From Tritrichomonas musculus (lineage: Eukaryota; Parabasalia; Tritrichomonadida; Tritrichomonadidae), in assembly GCA_039105265.1 (NCBI GenBank), contig JAPFFF010000017.1, positions 2,294,001 through 2,358,000 on the forward strand: a stretch of 64,000 nt of DNA. The letters are read 5' to 3'. Of the stretch, positions 43,603 through 53,677 are shown in pieces. How positions within the stretch are numbered: the stretch's first letter is position 1; each line of letters starts with the position of its first letter. Under the pieces are notes generated by a model, which made no database searches, was not told the origin of the DNA, and was given only the letters and a program-made list of their open reading frames with translations. The translations under genes were made by a program, and so were the position numbers.

Positions 43603-44665
43603 AAATAATAAATAATATCGAATCTTTAAGTGCTATTTTAGGATTTAAAAATAGATATAATATAAAAACTTTTTGAATTTTTTATATATCTATGTTAAAA
43701 ACACATTTATCTTTAAAATTCTTCAAATATATTTTCATATCTTTATATATATAATATTATAAAGCTTTATTAATGATATTATAAACTTGCTATATTTTTC
43801 AGATCATAAAAAGTTCTGCTTCTGGCCTTCTGATTTTTTTTTAAAAAAATTCTTAATTTCTGAGGTTTTAAGAAATTATAATTGAATTTAATAATTTGTT
43901 TGAAGTAAATCATATAAAATAAATAATTTTCATTTTATCCTAATTGTTTTCCGACAATAATTAAATTATTTCATATATATTAATAAATCAACTATTATAT
44001 ATTTTAAAGAATCAAAATTTTTTATTGAAACAGTATATAGAATGCTTTTTTAAAAAACAAATTATTTTAAAATGATGAATATTCATTTTCCCAATAACAT
44101 ATGAATATGATGACATTTATATGTGATTGCGTTTTCTTAATTAAAATTGGAGAATACTGAGAATTATTTCAGATTACTGAGTTTTTATAAATTATTATAT
44201 ATACAAATATAAATAAGAAAAATACACACTCTCATAAATATGCATCGAAAAATTAACAAAAAATGCTTTTTTTTGGCAAAAGTTTAATTCCTATATAATA
44301 TCATAAAAAAAAAAATTGTTTATTTGGCATTGCTTTATATAATGCCATTATAAGAGTTATTTTTTTATATTACCAAATTTATTTTTGTATATATTTGTAT
44401 AATCTCAATAATCTCATTTTTTTTTTTTTTATTCATTCAATACAAAAATGTTTTTTAATGATATTTTCACTTTTTAAATAAATAAATCTATAATGAATTT
44501 TGCTAAAAAAGGAATATAACAAAAAAGATATTTACAATGAAAATTCTTTATGACAAAAAATATGAAATATATGATTTACACTCATTTACTGGTCCAAAAA
44601 TAGAGAAAACTAAAAATAAGAAGTATAGTTAAATCAAACTTTATGATAAATAATTCAATCATGCT
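43603..44665. other. Long AT-rich intergenic region
   Basis: About 1 kb downstream of the Rab gene. Long A/T runs and TATA-like stretches only; no gene, repeat or RNA signal recognised. Confidence 0.4.
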
Positions 44666-45283
44666 CTAACAGCATTTCTTATTTTCAGGCTCTGGTTTAT
44701 TTTGTTCATTAATATCTATTTCTCCAGTACCTGGATCAATTGGTTTTGGCTTTATTTCTCCATCTTTAATATGCCTTAAAATACCTTGGCCAAGTCTAAC
44801 AAATGTGTCTTCAACATTATCTCCAGTTTTAGCAGATGTTTCCAAATAAGTAATGGTGTATCTCTTTGCAAATTCTTGGGCTTCAGTTTCTGTGATTTGT
44901 CTATCGTCAACGAGATCGTTCTTATTTCCAACAAGAATAATATAAGCGTTTGGCGCACAGAGTGAATTTAAGTCGTTGATCCACATATTAAGTTCGTCGA
45001 ATGAAGATCGTTGAGTCAAATCGAAAACGAGTACAGCACCTAATGCGTTCCTGAAATATGCTTTTGAAACTGAACGGAATCTTTCTTGACCAGCTGTATC
45101 CCAAATCTGAAGTTTAACATTCTCGTTATCGGCTTGAAGACTATATGATTTGAATTCGACACCAATCGTTGGTTGCCCTTCTTCTTTGAAATTTTTGTTT
45201 ACAAGTTGGTTAACAATAGCTGTCTTTCCAACGCCAGATGCACCAACAACAACGATTTTGTAAGAGTTTGACGAATCGCTCAT
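44666..45283 (-). CDS. Rab GTPase, Rab4/Rab14-like
   Basis: A 205-residue small GTPase with every guanine-nucleotide motif: Gly-Ala-Ser-Gly-Val-Gly-Lys-Thr (14-21), switch I Thr-Ile-Gly-Val-Glu-Phe, switch II Trp-Asp-Thr-Ala-Gly-Gln-Glu-Arg-Phe-Arg-Ser-Val, Asn-Lys-Asn-Asp and Glu-Thr-Ser-Ala-Lys. The last residues are Lys-Lys-Cys-Cys, the double geranylgeranylation site of Rabs. The segment Glu-Thr-Ser-Ala-Lys-Thr-Gly-Asp-Asn-Val-Glu-Asp-Thr-Phe followed by Asp-Gly-Glu resembles Rab4 and Rab14, which work in endosomal recycling. The exact class would need a tree; trichomonads have very many Rabs. The codons are slightly GC-richer than the flanks. Confidence 0.93.
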   Translation of the reverse strand: MSDSSNSYKIVVVGASGVGKTAIVNQLVNKNFKEEGQPTIGVEFKSYSLQADNENVKLQIWDTAGQERFRSVSKAYFRNALGAVLVFDLTQRSSFDELNMWINDLNSLCAPNAYIILVGNKNDLVDDRQITETEAQEFAKRYTITYLETSAKTGDNVEDTFVRLGQGILRHIKDGEIKPKPIDPGTGEIDINEQNKPEPENKKCC

Positions 45284-45348
45284 TTATTTTTGAAAAAATT
45301 TCATGGAATTTATTGGACGGTTTAATTGAATTTTTTGAAAAGAATTCA

Positions 45349-45555
45349 TCAATCATTATCGTTCATTCTTTCTAGAAAAATAACTTTAGGCTCCCCATTC
45401 CTAAAATTTAATATAACGTTTATTATTGCCGCAAATGTAATGAACAGAAAAAATTTCTTCATCCAATTTTTGAAGAAAATTATGAAAACTTTTTGAATTG
45501 TTATCTTGTTGAATACGGATTTGGCAAAGAACCATTTATATAATTTTGTCACCAT
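45349..45555 (-). CDS. Possible small membrane protein (uncertain)
   Basis: A 68-residue ATG-initiated open stretch upstream of the Rab gene on the same strand. It has a basic start, a hydrophobic segment (Phe-Phe-Leu-Phe-Ile-Thr-Phe-Ala-Ala-Ile-Ile) at about 35-45 and a polar end Glu-Arg-Met-Asn-Asp-Asn-Asp. The C-terminal codons look more protein-like than the surrounding DNA. An alternative is chance in the Rab 5' region. Confidence 0.25.
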   Translation of the reverse strand: MVTKLYKWFFAKSVFNKITIQKVFIIFFKNWMKKFFLFITFAAIINVILNFRNGEPKVIFLERMNDND

Positions 45556-47422
45556 TTTTAATGAATAATAAGAATTAATAAGAAAATTTTTATTTAAGTT
45601 GGGAAAGTTGTTTTTTTTTTTTTTTTTTTTTTGATTACTAAGAATTTGGTTTTCTTGAATAAAAAATATATATTCTTATCATAAAAACCCCTAACATTAC
45701 CGTTTACAATTTTTCATCGATACCTGTAAAATATTTTTATCTCAACAAAATAATATATTTACTTAATTTAAAATATATATCATGCTTATTCACATCATAT
45801 TAATATTTATAGGATAATTTCAATCAGATATTTTGAAATTAAAATCTTAATATTTGCAATATTATATGTCAGAAATAGAATTACAATGTCTTCTGGTTAA
45901 ACATTAGTAAATCCATTGTATAACTATAGGCTAGATGCATTTTCGTTTAAATTTTCGTTAAACTGAAATTTTATGATCATCATTTTTAAATACTTTTGAA
46001 ATAATTAAAACTTGTTAAAAATATTTGCTTGATTAATTTATATATTTAACACTTAATCCAATTACAAAAGTTAAAATCAAAAATAATCGAAAGAATTAAA
46101 TGTTATATTCCAAATATAAATGAAATAATCATTAATTTGTAATATATAATGTAAATAAATATATTTTTAATATTAGATATTTATTAAATCTTTTAAATGA
46201 TTTTTAATAAAATTCTTAGCAAGATATAATGAATTATTCGAAAACTAGTATATTTTCAGTGGTTCATTTCACTGTTTATATGTTTAATAGATTTTACCGA
46301 TGCTTAGAAATTTATTTGTAATTATTTACTTAAAATCTTATTAACTATGGTGAACATAACATAATCTATAAAAATAGTTGTATTAAACTCAGTTTTTGTG
46401 TCATGATAAATGAACACATCTAGAGTTCTGATTTATTATTCCAAAATAAATGGAATAAATATGAATTCAATAAATAAAAGAATTTTAATTATTTTGGCAA
46501 CTTAAATGATTTTAGTTCTTCAAATATTATCTTAATTTTTGATCTTTTCTAAAATCATAAAATAAATTTGGTTTTATTTAATGTAATATCTTTTTTTAAT
46601 GTTTAATAAAAAAGTAAATAAATATAAAATCATTAATATGTCAAGATAATAGAGATTCAATTAAATTTTATGTTGAAAATTGGTTATGTTAAAATAGATA
46701 ACTAAAAATATTTTTATTTATTTTCAAAATAATATTCAGAAATTTAATTGAATATTTGAGCATTTCGGGTTAGAAAAACGAGTTATTTTGAATTGCTCTT
46801 CAGAATATTTGAGCTACCGGGTTAGAAAAACGAGTTGTTTTGTATAAAGTGATTATTTAGATTTGAAATATTTTTATATTAATAAATATATCATAGTTAG
46901 TAAATATATATAGCTTTTTATAATATATAATTTTATATAAATATAATATATTTTTAATTAATATATATATCTAATTTTTAGTTATTTTAATTTTTAAATT
47001 CCTAATATATTAAAAATAAATAAACAAGTATTCTTTATAGCAGTGCTAATATCTTATATAAGTATGATAATATAGGAAATATAAAGAAACAAAATACTTT
47101 TTAAATAATCATTTAAATATCTCTTTAATAATGCATTTATTGGCAATATGGTTAAATTAACTTTTGTTTAGTATTATATATAGAAAACAAATGCATAAAT
47201 AAATATTCATTTTATCACAAAAACCAAAATGTGAGGGGTTTTTATCATATAAGAAAAAGACTGATTTTCAGAAATAAATGTTCAAATTGATTACTATATT
47301 ATTTTTTATCAGAATGAAGGAATGCCTAGACCTCGCCATGCTCTAAATTGGTTCAATTTGAATTCTCAAATTTCTAGTGATTATTTTTATATTTTTTATC
47401 AAACGTATTTTTATAAAATTTC
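45556..47422. other. Long AT-rich intergenic region
   Basis: About 1.9 kb between the divergent Rab and IFT139 genes. It holds a long T-run near 45612-45632 and a 41-bp direct repeat (46750-46842). No further open frame is convincing, apart from a 34-codon stretch starting at 47323 just before IFT139. Confidence 0.4.
46750..46842. repeat. 41-bp direct repeat, 12-base spacer
   Basis: GAATATTTGAGC followed by CGGGTTAGAAAAACGAGTT occurs at 46750-46790 and again at 46803-46842 with few changes. It is conspicuous because the CGGGTT and ACGAGT words are GC-rich in an AT desert. Confidence 0.7.
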
Positions 47423-50400
47423 GTGAATACAATAACAACTTCTCTATCTGCTTGCTTTCACGAACGTATTTTATATTATTGGAGACATGGCCTTTATGGA
47501 CATACAATTTATATTTGTCGAAAATTAATTGAAGCCCGTAATTCAGATTTATTTTTGAATATGTGGCTTAGTCTCTCATTAGCAATACTAAAACAGACAA
47601 ATTCTGCAATTGAAGAAATAAGACGCATGGCAAATCGTTCTGATCTTTCTTTACTTTTTAATTTATGTAAATATTACATTTATAAAAACGCTGTCGAACC
47701 AGATCAAACCGAAATAGAAAAAATTCAACAAAAAATAAACTCGTTTATATCTTCCTCAAACGATTTTTGCCTATTTTCATCAGGACTTATTTCATATGCA
47801 TTTGGTGATCTTGAATTCGCTGTAAAATTCGCCGATTTAATAAAAAATGAAGATGTTTCACTTCCTTTATATGGATGGATTGCACTTTCACGCCAAGAAT
47901 ATCAAAAAGCTCATGAAAGTTTTGATAAAATACTATCAAACCATTTAAAATCAAACGACTTACTCTCGTTATATGGAAAAGCAATTTTGCTCGCAGAAAC
48001 TGGCGATTATTCGAATAGTATTCAATTATATGCTAAAATATCATCCCATTTTGATTTTCCAGAGATTCAATTTGAAAAAGCTAGAATTTTTATTTCAATG
48101 AATAAATGGTCTCTCGCATATGAAACTATCACCAACACCTCGAATTATTCATCCCAAGAAACCGCAACCAACCCCAATGAAGACAATAAGATTAAAAATA
48201 GTGAATCAAAAGAAAATTCAATAGACATTACAAAAGAGAATATAAAGGAAAATTCAAAAGACAATGCAAAAGAGAATTCACAAGGATTTTTTTCATTTCT
48301 AGAAACTCATATTATTCAATTAATTAATGTTCTTTTGACAGATAATGACATCCTAACCGCCGTTCAAATAATGAAAGACATAGAGGACGATATTCAAATT
48401 TATGAGAGCAAAAACTGGCGCCTTTGTCTCGAGTTCTGCAAGACAATTCTATCAATTTGCCACCAGACACCAGAAATAGTTGATAGAGTGATTAATATAA
48501 TTGAAATTGCTTCTAAAGAGTCACCACAAGTTCTTCCCTTTCTCTCATACTGCCATATCATGAAGCACGATATTTTGAATTCAACATCAGTTCTCAATCA
48601 AATCCAAGAGCAAGATGAAGACATCTATTCAATCGAATCGCGCTTGCTAATTCTTTTTGAGTCACAGAGGATTTCAGAGGCATCTGACCAATTAGAATTG
48701 TACAGAAAAATTTCGAATAATACAATTCAATTAAAAACTTTAGATGTCAAATTGTTTCGCCTTCAAAACGGCTGTACAGGCAAAAATGTCTATGAGCTAT
48801 GCCGGCTTGTCTTGAATCACATCGATACGATCCTTTCACAACAAAGGATCTACAATCAAGATTCGAACCAAAAAATAAGTTCTTCTAAATCCGACTTTCC
48901 ACAGCAACAACACGAAGACAATTCTGAAGAGAAAATATCCATTTCGAAGTCAGAATTTACACCTTCAAAACTTCCACTTTTTGAGAGCAAATTTGGCCAA
49001 TATATAATATCTAATGAAGAGTTTCAAGAACGGTTTTATTCAAAATATGCTCCATTGGAAGTAAATTTTGAAAGATTTATGTTCTACTTTGGCCAGATGC
49101 GGTTTGATTCAATAGTTTCAGCTCTCGATGAAATTGTATTACAAAACAAAAGTTTGACATATTTTCCAGATGGTCAATTTGGTGAAAAAATTGACCTTAT
49201 TTTTAAAAGATTGTTTAAAATTGTGCCAAATTTGACACCGCTTCGACTTCAATATGCGATTTTCTTGCAGCTGAATGAAAAATACAGTGAGTCGATGAAT
49301 ATCATTCAATCTTATTTGATACAACGATGGCCATTTCGCCTTCCATTGTCATTTCTAACCGCCGCCATAAATGAGTACTTTCTCGGCAATGTTGAAGAGA
49401 GCAAAAAGTACCTTGAGTCGACTCTTCAAGTAGCTCCGATCTTCAACTCTTATTTAGATCTAATTTTATTAAAATGCCGAATTGACCATAATTTGACCTA
49501 TTTGCCAGAGTATTATGATAATTTGCCATTTATTACATTATTGAAGATCATCGATTTGGCCCTCGAATGCGATGACTACGAGAAGAGCAGAGTTTATTTC
49601 CAGACCGCTGCAAGCATTGCTAAGCAACCCAAAGAAAAAGCTCATTTAATTATCCGACAGGCCAAAATATTGGCCTTTAAGAAAGATTTTAAGAAGGCTT
49701 TCAATCTTCTCAAAAATTTGGCAAATCATCAGAAATATATCGATGAGGCCGTTACAGCTGAAGCGCACATCTACCTTCACTACCTGGATGACTACGACAA
49801 CTACATGTTGAAGTATGAAGAGTTGTGTGAGCAGAGTCCAACCGTTTCCCACTTTTTGATGACCGGCGATGCCTTTTGCCAAATCAACGAATATGACTCA
49901 GCTGTCACTTTTTATGAGTCAGCGTACAAACTGTCGAGTGAACCAGAAATTCTTGAGAGACTTTCAACCGCTTTGATCAAGTCACATCAATTCAATTTGG
50001 CGGTTACTCGATACAAAATGATCGGTTGTACTCCACTTTTTCTGATAAAAATGCTCTACAAATTGAAAAAGTTCACAAAAGCGAAGCAATATTTGGAGCA
50101 CTCAATAAGGCTCATCAGAACCAACCAGATGCTCACAATAGCGCCTTACATTGAGCTTCGTGGCGATGTTCACAGTGTTCTACGTGAAAATGCAGAAGCA
50201 CTTGAAGACTATCGTTCTGCCCTCAAAATATACATCTCGATATTTGACGTCGCTTTACCCAACGTCTATATAACAGAGCTTAAATCGAGGGCGTCTGAAC
50301 TAGCACGCAAGATTGGCGACCTGACGCCCACTCTTGAGAAAGTTCTAAGCGACTATTACATGAGTCTTGACTATGATCCGACGAATGTAGATTCGTTTGT

Positions 50401-51520
50401 TTCCATTTTCAACTTTTTCAAGAATCGGAATGATCTCAAAAAGTGCCATGAATTATGCATTGATTTCCTTTCAAAGTCACAAAGTGAAACAGTGGCACTT
50501 TTGCTAACAACAATAGAAACTAGAGATTTCACTTCTTCTATAAAGTCACTTGAAAACGTCTTAAACATTCACCCGCGCTTTCATCGAGCACTTGTCCGAC
50601 TCGTTGAAATATGCGCTCGTGCAGGGAAGCTTGAAATAGCTGAAAAAAGGCTTGAAAAATATGTTAAAAAGAACGACGAATCACCTGGAATTCTGTTCTC
50701 TCGAGGACTCTTGAATTTGTACACAGGAAACATATCCGATGCATTGAAGTTCTTCATGATGAGTGGAAAGAATCGACGTTGGATGATTTCATCCAAACTT
50801 TGCATGTTTAACTTGCTTGTCAATCCAGAAAGAAAGTACATTTGGTGCGAGACTGAACCATTGACAACGCAAGAGAACATAAATGCTGCTTCTGAGATTC
50901 TCAGTTCATTCAAGAACCTCGATGAAGTCGAAACGATGCTTCTAACCGCCGAACTTTTTATTGCCCACAATAATGAAGACGCAATTAAGAATGCAATGAA
51001 AATTTTCTACCAGATAATCGACATCGAACAGCACAATATTCCAGCCTTGGTCGGCCTCGCTCGTTGCCATTTGAGACTCGGAAATGTGAAGGCAACAAAC
51101 GTCTTCATTGATAAAGTGTTCTTTTTTAAGCCGTTTCATGAAAATTATTCTTACTTCGAGGAGTGCTATTTGATGAGAGCATCAATCATTTCCGAAGAAC
51201 AGGATTATAGATCGTCCCAGCAATTCATCTACCTGGCTCTCGACTTGAACTTGAGCAGCAAAAAAGGCTGGGAAATGAGCGGATTCGTGCATATGCAAAA
51301 TAAAATGTACAGCGAGGCAGCACTAGCTTTCTCGAGATGCTGGAAACTCGGAGATAAAAAAGATAAGCAAATCGGGTATAATTATGCTTATTGCTCTTTG
51401 ATGGGGAATAGACCTGATCAAGCTCTTGTAATATGTAGAAAATTACTTGACGATAATCCTGAATTCACAGAATTGTTGGAAAAAGTTATGCTTCCTGCTT
51501 TTAAAATGCTGAAATCTTAA
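47423..51520 (+). CDS. IFT139/TTC21B-like intraflagellar transport protein
   Basis: A 1365-residue TPR superhelix, the length of IFT139 (about 1315). N-terminal helices (Tyr-Tyr-Trp-Arg-His-Gly-Leu-Tyr-Gly ... Arg-Lys-Leu-Ile-Glu-Ala) match the first TPRs of human TTC21B. The C-terminus (Ala-Tyr-Cys-Ser-Leu-Met-Gly-Asn-Arg-Pro-Asp-Gln-Ala) matches the last. IFT139 is part of IFT-A, which drives retrograde transport and brings membrane proteins into the flagellum. The start is odd: homology begins at or near a GTG at 47423, a TAA lies three codons upstream, and the first ATG (47561, residue 47) would remove the first TPR. A polar Glu/Lys/Asn insertion (about 246-285) separates two repeat blocks. 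I see no intron signals joining an upstream ATG. Confidence 0.8.
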   Translation: MNTITTSLSACFHERILYYWRHGLYGHTIYICRKLIEARNSDLFLNMWLSLSLAILKQTNSAIEEIRRMANRSDLSLLFNLCKYYIYKNAVEPDQTEIEKIQQKINSFISSSNDFCLFSSGLISYAFGDLEFAVKFADLIKNEDVSLPLYGWIALSRQEYQKAHESFDKILSNHLKSNDLLSLYGKAILLAETGDYSNSIQLYAKISSHFDFPEIQFEKARIFISMNKWSLAYETITNTSNYSSQETATNPNEDNKIKNSESKENSIDITKENIKENSKDNAKENSQGFFSFLETHIIQLINVLLTDNDILTAVQIMKDIEDDIQIYESKNWRLCLEFCKTILSICHQTPEIVDRVINIIEIASKESPQVLPFLSYCHIMKHDILNSTSVLNQIQEQDEDIYSIESRLLILFESQRISEASDQLELYRKISNNTIQLKTLDVKLFRLQNGCTGKNVYELCRLVLNHIDTILSQQRIYNQDSNQKISSSKSDFPQQQHEDNSEEKISISKSEFTPSKLPLFESKFGQYIISNEEFQERFYSKYAPLEVNFERFMFYFGQMRFDSIVSALDEIVLQNKSLTYFPDGQFGEKIDLIFKRLFKIVPNLTPLRLQYAIFLQLNEKYSESMNIIQSYLIQRWPFRLPLSFLTAAINEYFLGNVEESKKYLESTLQVAPIFNSYLDLILLKCRIDHNLTYLPEYYDNLPFITLLKIIDLALECDDYEKSRVYFQTAASIAKQPKEKAHLIIRQAKILAFKKDFKKAFNLLKNLANHQKYIDEAVTAEAHIYLHYLDDYDNYMLKYEELCEQSPTVSHFLMTGDAFCQINEYDSAVTFYESAYKLSSEPEILERLSTALIKSHQFNLAVTRYKMIGCTPLFLIKMLYKLKKFTKAKQYLEHSIRLIRTNQMLTIAPYIELRGDVHSVLRENAEALEDYRSALKIYISIFDVALPNVYITELKSRASELARKIGDLTPTLEKVLSDYYMSLDYDPTNVDSFVSIFNFFKNRNDLKKCHELCIDFLSKSQSETVALLLTTIETRDFTSSIKSLENVLNIHPRFHRALVRLVEICARAGKLEIAEKRLEKYVKKNDESPGILFSRGLLNLYTGNISDALKFFMMSGKNRRWMISSKLCMFNLLVNPERKYIWCETEPLTTQENINAASEILSSFKNLDEVETMLLTAELFIAHNNEDAIKNAMKIFYQIIDIEQHNIPALVGLARCHLRLGNVKATNVFIDKVFFFKPFHENYSYFEECYLMRASIISEEQDYRSSQQFIYLALDLNLSSKKGWEMSGFVHMQNKMYSEAALAFSRCWKLGDKKDKQIGYNYAYCSLMGNRPDQALVICRKLLDDNPEFTELLEKVMLPAFKMLKS

Positions 51521-51853
51521 TAAATTATTTATTTTTATAGTTTAAATAAACATATTTTTTTTTTTTTGTGTAATATGCTTTTTTTTTTTTGTGAAATAGA
51601 TGTTCTACGTTAAACAATAAGAAATTATTAATTTAATGATTTAGTTGAAATATCTTTACTATTCTCAGGAGTGTGGGCAAATAGTTTTTTTTTCTTTCGG
51701 TTTTCAGTCAAAACTTTTCTACTAACAAAAAATTTGAAAAAGCATTGAAAAAAATTAAAATTAAAAAGTTATTTGTTTTTGAGGATTGAAAATTTGTGAT
51801 TATAAAATGTTGTTTACAATTTCAAAGGAAATTTTAAACGTCTGGTATATTAA
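51521..51853. other. Intergenic, AT-rich
   Basis: About 333 bases with two T-runs after the IFT139 stop. No feature is supported. Confidence 0.35.
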
Positions 51854-52615
51854 ATGAAAAATTACACAAAGAAGCAGCCTCCTTTGGCGACTGCAAATTG
51901 CGCTTTTACACCAATGACACATCATTCAGCAAAACCACCTCAAACACCATTCACTCCATTAAAAGTTGATGATCTTGATACACCAGTTAAAATGAATAAA
52001 AGCAATTCAAGCGCTGATGTAAGTGAACTTTCTTCACAACGACTTTTTCCAAATTCACACACATCAAATATTCAAGATGCTAGTCTTGATGACTTACGAC
52101 TTTTGCTCATGAATGCACTTACAGTAATTGATACTCTTCAAAAGCAAAACAAGGAAACAAACAAATCATATAAATCAGTTCAAACCCAAACGCAAGCACA
52201 ATCATCAATTCAAGCAATTCCAAAACCACCTCGTCCTACTGAGAAAATAGTTCCTCCTGCTCTTGCAAATCGTACTAAGAAATATAATATTAATAGGATT
52301 TCAATGGCAGAAAATACAGAAGTTATAATAAATGATGAATCAGTTGCAGATATCGGATCACCAGAAAATGTCCAAATAATTAAAAAAAGAACTCCTTTAA
52401 CTCCAAAATCAGGAAATATCCCATCAGATACAGAACGATTAACTCTTGATGGCTCACCAATTTCGGCTAAAAAGAGTTCTGATTCAAACTTAAGTAATAA
52501 ATATAATTTTAGTTCTTCAGGTTCAAAGAAAAGTGATGACGATTTACAAGAAAGAATGCGTGCAATGTCACTTCTTTTGCGTAACCTTGAAAATCAACTT
52601 GATAATATCTTTTAA
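51854..52615 (+). CDS. Low-complexity Ser/Thr-Pro-rich protein with C-terminal helix, unrecognised
   Basis: A 253-residue protein, mostly disordered. It carries many Ser-Pro and Thr-Pro sites (Phe-Thr-Pro, Gln-Thr-Pro-Phe-Thr-Pro, Asp-Thr-Pro, Leu-Thr-Pro-Lys-Ser, Gly-Ser-Pro), the kind used by cyclin-dependent or MAP kinases. Two short amphipathic helices are visible, Leu-Asp-Asp-Leu-Arg-Leu-Leu-Leu-Met-Asn-Ala (about 78-88) and the last 25 residues (Leu-Gln-Glu-Arg-Met-Arg-Ala-Met-Ser-Leu-Leu-Leu-Arg), which look like binding or dimerising helices. I do not recognise the family. A regulated adaptor is a guess. The start is the first ATG. Confidence 0.75.
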   Translation: MKNYTKKQPPLATANCAFTPMTHHSAKPPQTPFTPLKVDDLDTPVKMNKSNSSADVSELSSQRLFPNSHTSNIQDASLDDLRLLLMNALTVIDTLQKQNKETNKSYKSVQTQTQAQSSIQAIPKPPRPTEKIVPPALANRTKKYNINRISMAENTEVIINDESVADIGSPENVQIIKKRTPLTPKSGNIPSDTERLTLDGSPISAKKSSDSNLSNKYNFSSSGSKKSDDDLQERMRAMSLLLRNLENQLDNIF

Positions 52616-52890
52616 TCTATTATATGAAGCCTGTTTAAATATCTTCAATTTAATTCTTTTCTTTTCTTTTTTTTTTTTTTTTTTATCTCTTGCATTTTTT
52701 TTTAATTTATGTTTTATTGGATTCAAATTAAATTCATGGTTAATGATTATTGAAAGATATGTTTTTTTTTTTATTTCTGTTTATTACCAAATTAATAATG
52801 CAACAGCTTCTTTGACTTATTACATATGCAATATAAAAAAAAAGGTTTGAAAATTTTTAAATAATGAAAGATGTTTTATAAAAAAAAAAC

Positions 52891-53232
52891 TTATTTCTTA
52901 TCGCCACATGTGCAGCCTGGGCAGCAGTGATTATCTTTAGTGCAGTGACAATTTTCACCACATGTGCATCCTGGGCAGCATTGGCATTTTTGGCCAGCTC
53001 CATGATTGCAAGTGCATTCTGGGCAACACTTATGATCTGGTGTGCATTGGCAGTTTTCACCGCATGTGCATCCTGGGCAGCATTGGCATTTACCTTTGCT
53101 TCCATGATTGCATGTACATTCTGGGCAACATTTGTGATCTGGTGTGCATTGGCAGTTTTCACCACATGTGCATCCTGGGCAGCATTGGCACTTTCCCTTG
53201 TTTCCTCCTTGGCATCCACAGTTGCAAGACAT
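52891..53232 (-). CDS. Metallothionein-like cysteine-rich protein with 34-residue repeats
   Basis: A 113-residue protein with 36 cysteines (about 32%) and no aromatic residues. After Met-Ser-Cys-Asn-Cys-Gly-Cys, a 34-residue unit occurs three times: Cys-Gln-Cys-Cys-Pro-Gly-Cys-Thr-Cys-Gly-Glu-Asn-Cys, then Cys-x-Cys, Cys-Cys-Pro-x-Cys-Thr-Cys and Asn-His-Gly. Eleven cysteines per unit are arranged as Cys-x-Cys and Cys-Cys-x-x-Cys, as in metallothioneins, with histidines between clusters. The likely role is binding of zinc, copper or cadmium in the cytosol; no signal peptide is seen. The DNA repeats are nearly identical over 102 bp, so the number of units may vary between strains. It ends Gly-Asp-Lys-Lys. 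It could alternatively be a cysteine-rich structural protein. Confidence 0.8.
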   Translation of the reverse strand: MSCNCGCQGGNKGKCQCCPGCTCGENCQCTPDHKCCPECTCNHGSKGKCQCCPGCTCGENCQCTPDHKCCPECTCNHGAGQKCQCCPGCTCGENCHCTKDNHCCPGCTCGDKK

Positions 53233-53263
53233 TTCGAATGTTTAAATAAAAATGATGTGATTA

Positions 53264-53277
53264 TAATGATGAAATGA
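53264..53277 (-). promoter_or_regulatory. Initiator-like motif upstream of the metallothionein-like gene
   Basis: On the minus strand the sequence reads TCATTTCATCATTA, 32 bases before the ATG. The trichomonad initiator consensus is TCAYTWYTCATTA; the match is complete apart from one extra base in the middle. A second TCATTTTTATT lies closer to the start. Confidence 0.45.
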
Positions 53278-53677
53278 TAGTAGCAATTCATTCAAAAATT
53301 GTATTAAAAATATATAGAAATAATTTGAATTATTTTTTCTAACTTAAATTGAAAAAGTTTTAAAAAATAGAAAAAATATTTTCAGAGGAAAAAACGTTAT
53401 TTTAATTTTCTCATGTCAACCAAATTGGTCGGGAGACGTTTATTCTCCATAAAGACGTTTATTTTTAAAATGAGGAAAAAGTAGTGAAAATTGATGAACA
53501 ATAATTGAAAATTATTCTTATTATTTATATTCAACTTCATTTGAAAACCATATGAATTTATGCCAGTTGTTCCACTAATTTTAATTTAATTTAAATAATC
53601 AATATAAAAATCAAAATATTTAAATATTTAAATATTTACTATTATAACCGTCTTATTTTTTAAGATTAACTTATTCG
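53278..53677. other. Intergenic, divergent promoter side of the metallothionein-like gene
   Basis: AT-rich; an AAGACGTTTATT-type word occurs twice near 53435-53465, which may be a regulatory repeat. No gene was seen. Confidence 0.35.

Noticed and set aside
52857-53291. Longer Ala/His/Asn-rich frames across the metallothionein-like gene on both strands
   Set aside because: Out-of-frame readings of the 102-bp repeats; only the Cys-rich frame has a short, sensible ATG-to-stop structure.
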